Assembly: GCF_016735615.1 (NCBI RefSeq)
Contig: NZ_JAERSF010000001.1
Span: 248,001-312,000 of the forward strand
Source: Flavobacterium tagetis
Lineage (GTDB): Bacteria > Bacteroidota > Bacteroidia > Flavobacteriales > Flavobacteriaceae
Direction of reading: 5' to 3'
Length of the DNA: 64,000 bases
The translations under genes and the position numbers were made by a program. The notes under the pieces are model-generated. The model made no database searches and was not told the origin of the DNA. It saw nothing but the letters and a program-made list of their open reading frames with translations. Of this stretch, positions 1-9,340 are shown one piece after another (the stretch's first letter is position 1; every line of letters begins with the position of its first letter).

Positions 1-106
1 ATTCTGCATCAGGAAATTGTAATTTTAATTCATTTGCAATTGCAATCGCAGGATAGATGTGCCCTCCTGTTCCTCCTCCGCTAAGTATGAATTTATACTT
101 TGTCAT
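1..106 (-). CDS. murG: MurG, N-terminal fragment (UDP-GlcNAc transferase), cut by window edge
   Basis: Partial gene; only about 35 N-terminal residues lie in the window. It starts [20 protein letters not shown]. The GGGTGGH loop (residues 10-16) is the first glycine-rich motif of MurG, which adds GlcNAc to lipid I to make lipid II at the inner face of the cytoplasmic membrane. It lies 45 bp downstream of ftsW on the same strand, its usual place in Bacteroidetes dcw clusters. The remainder lies beyond position 1. Confidence 0.93.
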
Positions 107-151
107 CTGTCTAAAAATTACAACTTTTTAAAAAATTTTTATATTTTAATC

Positions 152-1462
152 TTATTTGTTTAAAACCGCATTCATCGGATTTCTTGAATTGTCTTCTATC
201 GAATACATTGCCTCTTCTTCATATATTTCATCTGCTGGTAAATCCTCTTCTGCCATTTCTTTATCTATCAATCGCTGTAAGGCTTCTTTTCGTTTTTCTC
301 TCTCCAATTTATCCTCAGCAATTTCTTCTTCTTTTCTTGTTACACTAATGATAATTCCAAGTCCAAGACAGGTCATCCAAATCGAACTTCCCCCGCTACT
401 TATCAACGGAAGTGTCTGCCCTGTAACTGGCAATAATTCTACCGCAACCGCCATATTGATCATTGCTTGAAATATCATCGGAAACCCAACACCAACGACA
501 ACTAATTTTCCAAACACTGTAGGAGCTTTATGCGAAGCAATTACAAATCGGAACAATAACAACAAATACAGAATAACAATTGAAACTCCTCCAACCAAAC
601 CGTATTCTTCTACAATAATGGCATAAATAAAATCGGAAGAAGATTGCGGTAAAAAGTTCTTCTGAACACTTTTTCCTGGACCTAATCCACCTAATTTTCC
701 AGATGCAATTGCAATTTTTGCTTTCTCAATCTGATAATCATCTTCGTCTGGTTTGTCTGTTGTAAAATTCGTAATACGACTTTCCCAAGTTGAAACCCTG
801 CTGAAGAATCTTGAATCTGGAAAAGCTTTTGCCACTAAAAGGAAAAATGCTAACATTGCGACTCCTGAACCAATGATAAAAGCAATATATTTTAATGGAT
901 ATTTACCAATAAATGTCAGCATCAAAACCATTGCAAAAATTAACGCCGTAGTCGAAAAGTTTGCTGGAAGAATTAATACTAATGTGATAAATACTGGAAC
1001 CCAAAGCTGAATCAACGAGGTCTGAAATGGCTCATTTTCTTCTTTAGTCTTTGACAAATAACGCGCTACATAAATAAACAAAACAATAGATGCCAATGTT
1101 GATGTCTGAAACGTAATTCCGATAAAGGGAACCTGAATCCAACGGCTAGCGTTTGCGCCAGCAATAACAGTTCCTTTTAAAAGCGTATAAAGCAGTAAAA
1201 TCCAAACCACTGGAAGCGCAATCTTCGAAATGGCTCTAAAATAGTGATACGGAACTCTATGCACCCAGTAAATAATTAAGAATCCGATACAAATATGTGC
1301 CAGATGTTTTACCAAATACCCTAATGTATTTCCTGTCCCGTGCCCAATATAAGCCAAATTACTACTCGCACTAAAAACAGGCATAAACGAAAACAACGCC
1401 AATAAGGCCACAAATGACCATATTACCCTATCTCCTTTTAGTTTGTTTACTAATTGCTTCAT
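152..1462 (-). CDS. ftsW: FtsW, SEDS-family septal peptidoglycan glycosyltransferase
   Basis: 436 residues with about ten hydrophobic membrane segments, matching the FtsW/RodA/SpoVE (SEDS) family. The conserved stretch GLGPGKSVQKNFLPQSSSDF followed by the EEYG region is the characteristic extracellular loop of the family. A charged cytoplasmic tail of roughly 60 residues rich in Glu/Lys follows the last membrane segment. SEDS proteins polymerise lipid II together with a class B PBP; here the partner is the ftsI product of the same cluster. It sits between the four-helix-bundle gene and murG. The alternative, RodA, is less likely because of the dcw context. Confidence 0.93.
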   Translation of the reverse strand: MKQLVNKLKGDRVIWSFVALLALFSFMPVFSASSNLAYIGHGTGNTLGYLVKHLAHICIGFLIIYWVHRVPYHYFRAISKIALPVVWILLLYTLLKGTVIAGANASRWIQVPFIGITFQTSTLASIVLFIYVARYLSKTKEENEPFQTSLIQLWVPVFITLVLILPANFSTTALIFAMVLMLTFIGKYPLKYIAFIIGSGVAMLAFFLLVAKAFPDSRFFSRVSTWESRITNFTTDKPDEDDYQIEKAKIAIASGKLGGLGPGKSVQKNFLPQSSSDFIYAIIVEEYGLVGGVSIVILYLLLLFRFVIASHKAPTVFGKLVVVGVGFPMIFQAMINMAVAVELLPVTGQTLPLISSGGSSIWMTCLGLGIIISVTRKEEEIAEDKLEREKRKEALQRLIDKEMAEEDLPADEIYEEEAMYSIEDNSRNPMNAVLNK

Positions 1463-1471
1463 TGTAGATTT

Positions 1472-1491
1472 CTGATTTTAGATTTTAGATT
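1472..1491. repeat. GATTTTAGATT repeat, left flank of the four-helix-bundle gene
   Basis: Two tandem, overlapping copies of GATTTTAGATT lie just upstream of ftsW (the downstream side of the four-helix-bundle gene). The inverse, AATCTAAAATC, occurs at 1910-1920 and again near 1928-1939, so the small gene is bracketed by inverted copies of this motif. Confidence 0.7.
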
Positions 1492-1512
1492 ATTTTCCCA
1501 AACCTTCGGTTT

Positions 1513-1872
1513 TTATTGATTGATTCTTTTATTTACTGTTTTTAAACTACTCACAAAAATTGCTGTTAATTCATTTGCTTCTTTTAACAACGTTTCTAAT
1601 TCCTCTTTAGCAATCCACATTTTTTCTTTTATAATTTCTAACCAAAACAAAGTTTCATCTGCTTCTTCTAAAACTATGTTCATTTTAGAAATAAATTCTT
1701 TATCACTTCGAGCTCTGCATACCGCTCGATAATTCGCACCGACTGATGTTCCACTTCTCACTATTTGACTTGCAATAGATCTAATCACATTGCTATTTGG
1801 AAGCTTCTCAGCTAAATCAATTACCATCAAAGAGAATCTCTTTGTTCTCACCTTCATTTCATTCGTCGTCAT
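1513..1872 (-). CDS. Four-helix-bundle protein (23S rRNA intervening-sequence protein family)
   Basis: About 119 residues from the ATG at 1872; a TTG two codons further upstream is a weaker alternative. The internal pattern IASQIVRSGTSVGANYRA, then RSDKEFISKMNIVLEEADET and a WLEII segment, is the signature of the four-helix-bundle family first described as proteins encoded in 23S rRNA intervening sequences and related to the Avd accessory protein of diversity-generating retroelements. No rRNA or reverse transcriptase is present here. Biochemical function is unknown; basic pentameric relatives are thought to bind nucleic acid. It interrupts the otherwise compact murD-ftsW junction and is flanked by inverted AT-rich repeats, which suggests insertion as a small cassette (inference). 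Confidence 0.85.
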   Translation of the reverse strand: MTTNEMKVRTKRFSLMVIDLAEKLPNSNVIRSIASQIVRSGTSVGANYRAVCRARSDKEFISKMNIVLEEADETLFWLEIIKEKMWIAKEELETLLKEANELTAIFVSSLKTVNKRINQ

Positions 1873-1909
1873 ATTCAAAAGAACTTATTTGAGTTCAAAG
1901 ATTGGAAAC

Positions 1910-1941
1910 AATCTAAAATCTGAACTCTAAAATCTAAAATT
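1910..1941. repeat. AATCTAAAATC repeat, right flank of the four-helix-bundle gene
   Basis: AATCTAAAATC at 1910-1920 followed by a second close copy ending at the murD stop codon. It is the inverse complement of the repeat at 1472-1491 on the other side of the four-helix-bundle gene (11 of 11 bases for the core). Confidence 0.7.
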
Positions 1942-3271
1942 ATAAATTGTGTACCGCTTGCTTAAATTGTTTTCCACGGTCTTCGTAGTTTTCGAACAAA
2001 TCGAAACTTGCGCAGGCTGGAGACAATAAAACTACATCGCCTTTTTCTGTTAATCTTTGAGCAGTTTTTACTGCATCATTCATGTTATTTACTTCAACCA
2101 TAATATCAACAACGTTTCCAAAAGCATCAATAATTTTACGGTTATCGATTCCAAGACAGATAATTGCTTTTACTTTTTCGCGTACTAACGACATTAATTC
2201 GTTGTAATCGTTTCCTTTATCAACACCTCCAACAATCCATACTGTTGGCGAATTCATACTATCCAAAGCAAAGAAAGTAGCGTTTACATTTGTTGCTTTT
2301 GAATCGTTGATATATTGAACGTTCTGTATTTTTAATACTTTTTCTAAACGGTGTTCAACACCTTGGAAATTAGATAGACTTTCACGAATCGTTGCATTTC
2401 TAATTTGCATCAATTTAGCTACAGAGCTTGCTGCCATGGCGTTTTTCATATTATGTTTTCCTTCTAACGCAATGTGTTCTGTATCCATTGTAAACTCTTC
2501 TTGGTTGATCTTTATTTCCATTTTGTTGTTATTTATAGAAGCCCCTTCATCAAATTTTTTCGTCAATGAAAAAGGAATTAGTTTTGCTTTTGTTTTGTTC
2601 TTCTGTAACCATTCTGTACTTGCGATATCATCCGCATCGTAAATGAGATAATCATTTTCAGTCTGGTTCATTGTTATTCGGAACTTCGAATTGATATAAT
2701 TTTCATATTTATATTCGTATCGATCTAAATGGTCTGGACTTATATTGGTTATAATCGCAATATCGGGTCTGTAATTTATTATTCCGTCTAGCTGAAAACT
2801 GCTTAATTCAAGAACGTAGGCATCAAATTTATTCTCAGCCACCTGCCAGGCGAAGCTCTTTCCAATATTCCCTCCCAATCCGACATTTAATCCTGCATAT
2901 TTCAACAGGTGATGGGTCAGCATTGTGGTGGTTGTTTTACCATTACTTCCCGTAATACCGATGGTCATTGCTTCTGTGTAAGGAATCGCAAATTCAATTT
3001 CCGAAATCACTTTCACTCCTGCCGCAACCAGCTTTTTCACTATCGGAGATTTATCTGGAATTCCTGGGCTTTTCATTACCACATCTGCATTTAGAATTAA
3101 ATCTTCTGTATGCTGCTCTTCTTCCCAGGCTATTTTATTAATGATAAGAACTTCTTTGTAACTCTCTTTTATTTTTCCGAAATCGGATACAAAAACATCA
3201 TATCCCTGTTTCTTACCGAGGATCGCGGTTCCTACACCGCTTTCTCCTCCTCCTAAAACTACTAGCCTCAT
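1940..3271 (-). CDS. murD: MurD, UDP-N-acetylmuramoyl-L-alanine--D-glutamate ligase
   Basis: 443 residues, the normal length. It adds D-Glu to UDP-MurNAc-L-Ala in the cytoplasm using ATP. The N-terminal Rossmann-like part begins with VVLGGGESGVG. The ATP-binding loop GSNGKTTT is at residues 108-115, and the central ligase domain includes NISPDHLDRY and the GVEHRLE motif. It directly abuts mraY (its ATG follows the mraY stop with no gap), so the two are probably translationally coupled. The next gene downstream is the four-helix-bundle insertion rather than ftsW. Confidence 0.96.
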   Translation of the reverse strand: MRLVVLGGGESGVGTAILGKKQGYDVFVSDFGKIKESYKEVLIINKIAWEEEQHTEDLILNADVVMKSPGIPDKSPIVKKLVAAGVKVISEIEFAIPYTEAMTIGITGSNGKTTTTMLTHHLLKYAGLNVGLGGNIGKSFAWQVAENKFDAYVLELSSFQLDGIINYRPDIAIITNISPDHLDRYEYKYENYINSKFRITMNQTENDYLIYDADDIASTEWLQKNKTKAKLIPFSLTKKFDEGASINNNKMEIKINQEEFTMDTEHIALEGKHNMKNAMAASSVAKLMQIRNATIRESLSNFQGVEHRLEKVLKIQNVQYINDSKATNVNATFFALDSMNSPTVWIVGGVDKGNDYNELMSLVREKVKAIICLGIDNRKIIDAFGNVVDIMVEVNNMNDAVKTAQRLTEKGDVVLLSPACASFDLFENYEDRGKQFKQAVHNL

Positions 3272-4504
3272 TTATCTCAGTTTTAAAGTGATGATTGATA
3301 AAATGGCTAACATTACAGCAACAATCCAGAAACGGGTTACGATTTTACTTTCGTGATATCCCTTTTTCTGATAATGATGATGAAGTGGCGACATCAGGAA
3401 AATTCTTCGTCCTTCTCCGAAACGCTTTTTGGTATATTTAAAATAAGTTACCTGAATAATTACTGAAGCACTTTCTGCTAAGAAAATTCCACAGAATAAA
3501 ACAATCAATATTTCTTTACGAACTGCAATGGCTAATACCGCAATGATTCCTCCAATTGTCAAACTTCCTGTATCTCCCATAAATACAGAAGCTGGATAAG
3601 AATTATACCAAAGAAAACCAATCAATGCACCAACAAAAGCCGAAATAAATACCGTCATTTCTCCCGAATTGGGGATGTACATAATATTCAGATAATTTGA
3701 AAAAATTATATTACCAGAAACGAACGTAAAAATCCCGAGTGCGAGGACGGATATTGCAGAGGTTCCTGCCGCGAGTCCATCAATTCCATCTGTTAAATTA
3801 GCCCCATTTGAAACCGCTGTGATAATGAAAATCACTACTGGAATAAAAATTAACCAAGCCCATTTCTCATATCCATCTCCCATAAAAGACAATACTTCAG
3901 CATAATCAAATTCGTTGTTTTTTACGAAAGGAATTGTCGTTGCTGTAGATTTTTCTTCAATGCCTGCTGGTACAATAACTGTTGAATTTACTACAGTTTT
4001 AAATACATCTGTACGGCCAGTATCTGTTCTTACCGTTACGGCAGGGTTAAAATAAAGAACTGCTCCAACAATAATTCCAAGACCAACCTGTCCAATTACT
4101 TTAAAAATACCTTTTAAACCTTGCTTGTCTTTTTTAAATATCTTGATATAATCGTCAACAAAACCAATAGTTCCCATCCATAACGTAGTTACAATAAGCA
4201 ACACGATATAGATATTATGTAATCTTGCAAATAACAAAACTGGAATTAAGGTTGCAACAATGATAATTAACCCTCCCATTGTTGGTGTACCAGCTTTTTC
4301 ATTCTGACCTGCAAGACCAAGCTCACGTACAGTCTCTCCAACTTGCTGACGGCGTAAAAAGTTAATTACTCTTTTACCATAAATAGTCGACAGAAGCAAC
4401 GAAAGCATAAATGCCAAAGCTGACCTAAATGTGATGTACTGGAAAACTCCTGTTCCAGGAATGTCCAATGTTTTATCAAAATATTCAAATAAATAGTACA
4501 GCAT
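3272..4504 (-). CDS. mraY: MraY, phospho-N-acetylmuramoyl-pentapeptide transferase
   Basis: 410 residues, multi-spanning. It transfers phospho-MurNAc-pentapeptide to undecaprenyl phosphate to give lipid I. The family motifs are visible in order: GFVDDYIK (Asp pair), [21 protein letters not shown] and [10 protein letters not shown]. It is about 50 residues longer than the E. coli enzyme; the extra length is a loop of roughly residues 165-225 between membrane segments ([11 protein letters not shown] to [12 protein letters not shown]). As far as I recall this insertion is usual in Bacteroidetes. A 101-bp gap containing an AATCC-type hairpin separates it from murE. Confidence 0.96.
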   Translation of the reverse strand: MLYYLFEYFDKTLDIPGTGVFQYITFRSALAFMLSLLLSTIYGKRVINFLRRQQVGETVRELGLAGQNEKAGTPTMGGLIIIVATLIPVLLFARLHNIYIVLLIVTTLWMGTIGFVDDYIKIFKKDKQGLKGIFKVIGQVGLGIIVGAVLYFNPAVTVRTDTGRTDVFKTVVNSTVIVPAGIEEKSTATTIPFVKNNEFDYAEVLSFMGDGYEKWAWLIFIPVVIFIITAVSNGANLTDGIDGLAAGTSAISVLALGIFTFVSGNIIFSNYLNIMYIPNSGEMTVFISAFVGALIGFLWYNSYPASVFMGDTGSLTIGGIIAVLAIAVRKEILIVLFCGIFLAESASVIIQVTYFKYTKKRFGEGRRIFLMSPLHHHYQKKGYHESKIVTRFWIVAVMLAILSIITLKLR

Positions 4505-4561
4505 ATTTTCTTATTTTTTTAAATTCCAATCTCGAATTAAATTCCAATTTTTTAAAACCCT

Positions 4562-4590
4562 AAATCCAAATTTTATTGGGATTTGGATTT
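4562..4590. repeat. AATCC-type palindrome between murE and mraY
   Basis: Arms AAATCCAAAT and ATTTGGATTT are perfectly complementary around a 9-nt loop. The same gap also has AATTCCAATTT-like half copies at about 4522-4555. It belongs to the same sequence family as the hairpins at 11654-11694 and 12403-12442. It lies inside an apparent operon, so it is not an obvious terminator. Confidence 0.75.
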
Positions 4591-4605
4591 TGAAATTCCT
4601 TTTTG

Positions 4606-6069
4606 TTATTTATTTAGTTGTTCTAAAATCTCTTTTACCGTTTCCATATCATCAAAATGATGGCGAACACCATTTATTTCTTGATAAGTTTCATGCCCTT
4701 TTCCTGCAATTAAAATGATATCTTTAGGCTGAGCCAATTGACAAGCCGTTTTAATTGCCTGTTTTCTATCAGTAATTCGCAGCATTTTTTTATAGTTGTG
4801 AGGCTCAACTCCCTGCTCCATTTCGCCCAAAATAACTTCTGGATCTTCATTTCTTGGGTTATCCGAAGTCAAAACTGCTTTATCGCTTAAATCTGAAGCA
4901 ATCTTTGCCATAATCGGGCGTTTTGTTTTATCACGATTTCCTCCACAGCCTACTACAGTAATTAGCTGTTCATTTTTAGTGCGAATATCATTTATTGTTT
5001 TCAAAACATTTTCCAAGGCATCTGGCGTATGGGCATAATCTACAACAGCAGTAATTCCGCCATCTGATACAATATACTGAAAACGACCTGAAACACTTTC
5101 TAAATCAGACAGTAAACGCAACGCTTCAAGACTATCAATTCCTAGCTCTACTGCGGTTCCATAAATCGCTAAAACATTGTATGCGTTGAATGTACCAATC
5201 AGTTTTACCCAAACTTCATTCTCATTGATTTTCAACAATAATCCAGACAATTGGCTTTCTAAAATCTGCGCTCTATAATCTGCATAAGATTTTAAAGCGT
5301 AAGTCAATTTTTTAGCCACTGTATTTTGCAGCATCACCGATCCATTTTTGTCATCAATATTCGATATAACAAAAGCTGATTTTGGAAGAGAATCAAAAAA
5401 TGACTTTTTAACATCTCTATATTCAGCAAATGTTGGGTGATAATCTAAGTGATCGTGAGAAAGATTCGTAAAAATTCCGCCCACAAAATGCAAAGCTTCT
5501 GTACGTTTCTGGTGAATTCCATGCGAACTTACTTCCATAAAACAATGCGTAACTCCCGCTTCAACCATTTCATTCAAATAATGATTAATAGTTAAAGAAT
5601 CTGGTGTTGTATGCGTTGCTGGATATTCTGTTTGATCTACTACAATTTTTACCGTTGACAATAAACCAACCTTAAAGCCTGCTTTTTGAAACAACTGAAA
5701 TAATAAGGATGCAATAGTCGTTTTTCCATTTGTTCCTGTTACACCAACTAATTTTAGTTTTGCAGATGGATCTCCAAAATAATTAGCTGCCATAAAAGCC
5801 AAAGCCGTATTGGTATCTTTTACTTGAATATAAGTTACGTCATTGGCAGTATTTGCTGGAAGTGTATCGCAAATAATTGCTTTTGCTCCAAGTTGAATCG
5901 CTTTCTCAATATAATCATGCCCATCTGAAAGCGAACCTCTGATTGCCACAAAAACATCATTTGTTTCTACCTTACGTGAATCAAATTCAATTTTAGAAAT
6001 AGCAATATCTGTTGAACCTTTTACTGATTCAATAGCTACTTTATATAATATGTCTTTTAATACTTTCAC
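4606..6069 (-). CDS. murE: MurE, UDP-MurNAc-tripeptide synthetase (meso-DAP adding)
   Basis: 487 residues. It adds the third peptide residue to UDP-MurNAc-L-Ala-D-Glu. The ATP loop TGTNGKTT is at residues 111-118; VEVSSHGI-like and HDHLDYH motifs follow. The C-terminal motif DNPRNEDP is the signature of enzymes that use meso-diaminopimelate rather than lysine (established for the family), so the cell wall is predicted to be the DAP type. Its ATG overlaps the end of ftsI by 4 nt, indicating coupling. The hairpin-containing gap before mraY follows. Confidence 0.96.
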   Translation of the reverse strand: MKVLKDILYKVAIESVKGSTDIAISKIEFDSRKVETNDVFVAIRGSLSDGHDYIEKAIQLGAKAIICDTLPANTANDVTYIQVKDTNTALAFMAANYFGDPSAKLKLVGVTGTNGKTTIASLLFQLFQKAGFKVGLLSTVKIVVDQTEYPATHTTPDSLTINHYLNEMVEAGVTHCFMEVSSHGIHQKRTEALHFVGGIFTNLSHDHLDYHPTFAEYRDVKKSFFDSLPKSAFVISNIDDKNGSVMLQNTVAKKLTYALKSYADYRAQILESQLSGLLLKINENEVWVKLIGTFNAYNVLAIYGTAVELGIDSLEALRLLSDLESVSGRFQYIVSDGGITAVVDYAHTPDALENVLKTINDIRTKNEQLITVVGCGGNRDKTKRPIMAKIASDLSDKAVLTSDNPRNEDPEVILGEMEQGVEPHNYKKMLRITDRKQAIKTACQLAQPKDIILIAGKGHETYQEINGVRHHFDDMETVKEILEQLNK

Positions 6070-8072
6070 GATAATTCTAATACAATTGTTGTGTTTCTGC
6101 TAATACTGGTTCCCGCTTGAATTGATTGATTCTTCACTTTCCCCATTCCATTTACTTTAACTTTCAAACCTAAATTTTCTAGTAAAGCAATCGCGTCCAT
6201 TCCTGGCATTCCTTTTAAATTCGGAACCTCATTAAGCTTTTTATTGGCTTCAGCCGTGTATTTATCATAACTAGCATCCTGCTTTGGAATTCTAGTATCT
6301 AATTTTTTAATTTTATTTGTTGAAGGAGCATCTGTAAAAATCTTCTGAGCAATTCTTTTGAAGACAGGCCCCGCAACGTCAGCTCCATAATAGTTGTTTT
6401 TAGCTGTATTTGGCTTATGAACTACAACAATACAAGAATATTTTGGATGATCTGCCGGAAAATATCCTGCGAAAGAGGAAGCATAATACATTCCTTCTCT
6501 TCCCGCATTACCATAATTTACCATGGCTGTCCCTGTTTTTCCTGCCATCGAAAAATCTTTTGAATACAACTTAGATCCTGTTCCTTTTTTCACCACATTC
6601 GCCAAAACTGCTTTTACTTTTTTAAGTGTTTCTGGCGAACAAACCTTCGAATTCATTACTTCTGTATCAAACTTTTTAATAGTCTTATTCCATTCTTTAA
6701 TTTCTGATACAAATTGAGGTTTTACCATTACCCCATTATTCGCAACTGCATTATATAATGTTAGAGTCTGCATTGGTGTAACCGAAACGTTATATCCAAA
6801 AGCCATCCAAGGAAGTGTAGTTCCTGACCAATGTTTGTCTCCTGGCTGTGGAACATAAGGTCTTCCCTCTCCTTTAAAATGCAATCCTAATGGCTTATTT
6901 AAACCCAAATCATTGATGTGGTTTACAAACTTAGAAGGGTTGCTTTTGTAATTATCATAAACCGCCTGAACCATTACTGTATTTGATGAAAGCTCAAATC
7001 CGCGTGCTAAAGTAACTTTCCCGTAACCACCTTTGTGCGAATCACGAACAGCTCTTCCATAATATCTGATTTCCCCACCATGACTATCGTAAACTGTACT
7101 TGTATCAGCTACTTTATCTTCTAAAATTGCCATCAAATCGACTAATTTAAAAGTCGATCCAGGTTCGTGAGATTCAGCAACCGCGTAATTTGTTGTTTCG
7201 TAATACGATCCGTCTTCTGCTCTTCCTAAATTTGAAATCGCTTTTATGTAACCTGTTTCCGTTTCCATTACTACAACACAACCGTGATCTGCCTGATAAT
7301 CTTCTAACTGTTTTAATAAAGCATGGTGTGCAATATCTTGGATAAAAACATCTATAGTCGAAATCACATCGTAACCATCAATTGGATCTACTTCGTTTAC
7401 ATCACGAATTGGTTTCCATTGACCTTTTGCAATTTTTTGCTTTAGAATTTTTCCGTCTTTTCCGTTCAAATAATTTTTAAAAGCCCATTCAATTCCTTTT
7501 CCTACTTCAACTCCAGTTGCAGGATCAATACGGTCGTAACCAATTGTTCTTTCTGCAATTTTACCAATCGGATGTTTTCTAACCGTTTCCTGCTCAACAA
7601 TAATTCCGCCTTTAAAAGCTCCTAAATTGAACAATGGAAAGCCTTTAATTTTTACATATTCGGTATAGCTTAAATTACGAGCAATTAAATAATAACGATT
7701 TTTATTGGCACGTGCTTTTCGCAATTCTTTCTCGTAATATCCTGATGGTCTTTCTAAAACAGTCTCTAGAGAATCTGATAATTGTTTTACATACTTCTCA
7801 AAAGTTTCTGTTTTTGGTGCTTTTGCATCAAAACGAATCTCGTAATTCGGAATTGATGTTGCCAGTAAACTTCCATCAGCAGAATAGATATTCCCTTTGT
7901 TGGCTGGAATTACAAAGTTTCTTACAGTACGCTGTTTTGCCAATTTTCTGTAATAATCTCCCTCAACCCACTGAATATTGGTTAATTTAACAACAATAGC
8001 AATTGCCATCAAAAAGATGAAAACTGCTACGAGGTAAATTCTGTAGGATATATGTTTATCGTCTACTGCCAT
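6066..8072 (-). CDS. ftsI: FtsI/PBP3-type penicillin-binding protein with C-terminal PASTA domain
   Basis: 668 residues. One N-terminal membrane segment (about residues 10-30), a PBP dimerisation domain, and a transpeptidase domain with all three active-site motifs: STFK (Ser306), SSN (362-364) and KTGT (Lys512). The last 65 residues form a PASTA domain (NEVPNLKGMPGMDAIALLEN, then the VKVNGMGKV and TTIVLELS strands). It cross-links septal peptidoglycan in the periplasm with FtsW. A PASTA domain is absent from E. coli FtsI but occurs in Bacteroidetes and Gram-positive homologues. It overlaps ftsL by 10 nt and murE by 4 nt. Confidence 0.95.
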   Translation of the reverse strand: MAVDDKHISYRIYLVAVFIFLMAIAIVVKLTNIQWVEGDYYRKLAKQRTVRNFVIPANKGNIYSADGSLLATSIPNYEIRFDAKAPKTETFEKYVKQLSDSLETVLERPSGYYEKELRKARANKNRYYLIARNLSYTEYVKIKGFPLFNLGAFKGGIIVEQETVRKHPIGKIAERTIGYDRIDPATGVEVGKGIEWAFKNYLNGKDGKILKQKIAKGQWKPIRDVNEVDPIDGYDVISTIDVFIQDIAHHALLKQLEDYQADHGCVVVMETETGYIKAISNLGRAEDGSYYETTNYAVAESHEPGSTFKLVDLMAILEDKVADTSTVYDSHGGEIRYYGRAVRDSHKGGYGKVTLARGFELSSNTVMVQAVYDNYKSNPSKFVNHINDLGLNKPLGLHFKGEGRPYVPQPGDKHWSGTTLPWMAFGYNVSVTPMQTLTLYNAVANNGVMVKPQFVSEIKEWNKTIKKFDTEVMNSKVCSPETLKKVKAVLANVVKKGTGSKLYSKDFSMAGKTGTAMVNYGNAGREGMYYASSFAGYFPADHPKYSCIVVVHKPNTAKNNYYGADVAGPVFKRIAQKIFTDAPSTNKIKKLDTRIPKQDASYDKYTAEANKKLNEVPNLKGMPGMDAIALLENLGLKVKVNGMGKVKNQSIQAGTSISRNTTIVLELS

Positions 8073-8410
8073 ATTCTTTTAAAGAAACTTTTTTCTTCTT
8101 CTTTTTTAACTTCTATTTTCACTGGAGGAACTGTCGACGGAAAAATTTGTTTTTCTAACATTTTATCCGAAATGGTCGACTCCATTTTTAACTTCATCAA
8201 TTCTGAACGTCGATCTACAAATTCTGATCTTAGTTCTTTTACTTCATTATTTAATTTCGCGATTTCAAAAACCTTTTGTTCGTATCGCTGTGTATTGGCA
8301 ATCATCAAAATGGCCAGCAGAATTATAAAGACGATAAATCGCCAATTTTTCACTGCATCTTCATGAATCAGGAATCTTGCTTTTAATATGCTAAATACGC
8401 CACTTTTCAT
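8063..8410 (-). CDS. ftsL: FtsL-like division protein
   Basis: 115 residues with a short N-terminal cytoplasmic part, one membrane segment (WRFIVFIILLAILMIAN) and a following heptad-like coiled coil (FEIAKLNNEVKELRSEFVDR). Size, topology and position between rsmH and ftsI are those of FtsL. Sequence similarity to E. coli FtsL is minimal, as usual for this family, so the assignment rests on architecture and synteny. FtsL binds FtsB/FtsQ and activates FtsWI at the septum. It overlaps ftsI by 10 nt and lies 21 bp after rsmH. Confidence 0.85.
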   Translation of the reverse strand: MKSGVFSILKARFLIHEDAVKNWRFIVFIILLAILMIANTQRYEQKVFEIAKLNNEVKELRSEFVDRRSELMKLKMESTISDKMLEKQIFPSTVPPVKIEVKKEEEKSFFKRIWQ

Positions 8411-8431
8411 TATTTCCTACCTTAATATATA

Positions 8432-9340
8432 TTATAGCTTTTCTGCAACTCTTAATTTGGCACTTCTTGCTCTATTATTAATCTTGATTTCTTCATTATC
8501 CGGAACAATCAGTTTTCCGATAGTTTTGAATGGAACTGAAAAGTTTCCGTAAAAATCTCTTTCTGGTTCTCCTTCAAACATTCCGTTTTTAATGAATCTT
8601 TTTACCAATCGATCTTCTAAAGAATGATATGAGATTACAGAAAATCTTCCTCCTGGTTTTAAAACCTCCAATGACTGCTCAATAAATTCTTTTAGAACAT
8701 CCATTTCCTGATTTACCTCGATTCTGATTGCCTGATAAATCTGAGCCAATACTTTGTTTCGAACTTTCTCTGGCAAAAACTTTTTAAGAACTTCTTTTAA
8801 CTCTTCAGTTGTTTTGATTGGGTAATCTCTTCTTGCTTCAACAATTGTTCTTGCCAAAACTGGCGCGTTTTTCAACTCCCCATAATCAAAAAAAACACGA
8901 CGTAAATCCTGTTCTTCATATTCGTTAACCACTCGATAAGCATTTAAATCATTTCTTTGACTCATCCGCATATCTAACTCGGCATCAAATCTTGTTGAGA
9001 AACCTCTCTCAGGAACATCAAACTGATGTGATGAAACTCCCAAATCTGCCAAGATTCCATCAACCGCTTTTACTCCGTGAAAACGTAAAAATCTTTTTAT
9101 GAACCTAAAATTCTCGTTTATAAGAGTAAACCTTTCATCTGGCAATGCATTTGCAAGCGCATCTTCGTCTTGATCAAATGCAAACAGCCTTCCGTTTGGC
9201 CCTAATCTTCTTAAAATCTCTTTTGAATGACCACCGCCCCCAAACGTAACATCTACATACACACCATCAGGTTTAATATTTAAACCATCTACTGTTGGAT
9301 GAAGCAAAACCGGATTATGATATTCCATCTTCGTCGTCAT
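8432..9340 (-). CDS. rsmH: RsmH, 16S rRNA (cytosine-1402-N4)-methyltransferase
   Basis: 302 residues, typical for RsmH (MraW). The S-adenosylmethionine loop VDVTFGGGGHS lies near residues 28-38. The family-specific GILADLGVSSHQFD, RGFSTRFDAELDMRM and SYHSLEDRLVK motifs are present. It methylates N4 of C1402 in the 16S rRNA P site. It overlaps the end of mraZ by 26 nt if the first ATG (9340) is used; starting at the second Met (9328) gives a shorter overlap and begins MEYHNPVLL, which also fits the family. Confidence 0.96.
   Translation of the reverse strand: MTTKMEYHNPVLLHPTVDGLNIKPDGVYVDVTFGGGGHSKEILRRLGPNGRLFAFDQDEDALANALPDERFTLINENFRFIKRFLRFHGVKAVDGILADLGVSSHQFDVPERGFSTRFDAELDMRMSQRNDLNAYRVVNEYEEQDLRRVFFDYGELKNAPVLARTIVEARRDYPIKTTEELKEVLKKFLPEKVRNKVLAQIYQAIRIEVNQEMDVLKEFIEQSLEVLKPGGRFSVISYHSLEDRLVKRFIKNGMFEGEPERDFYGNFSVPFKTIGKLIVPDNEEIKINNRARSAKLRVAEKL

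Noticed and set aside
1513..1872. Diversity-generating retroelement (the four-helix-bundle gene resembles Avd)
   Set aside because: No reverse transcriptase, template repeat or variable repeat is present nearby.
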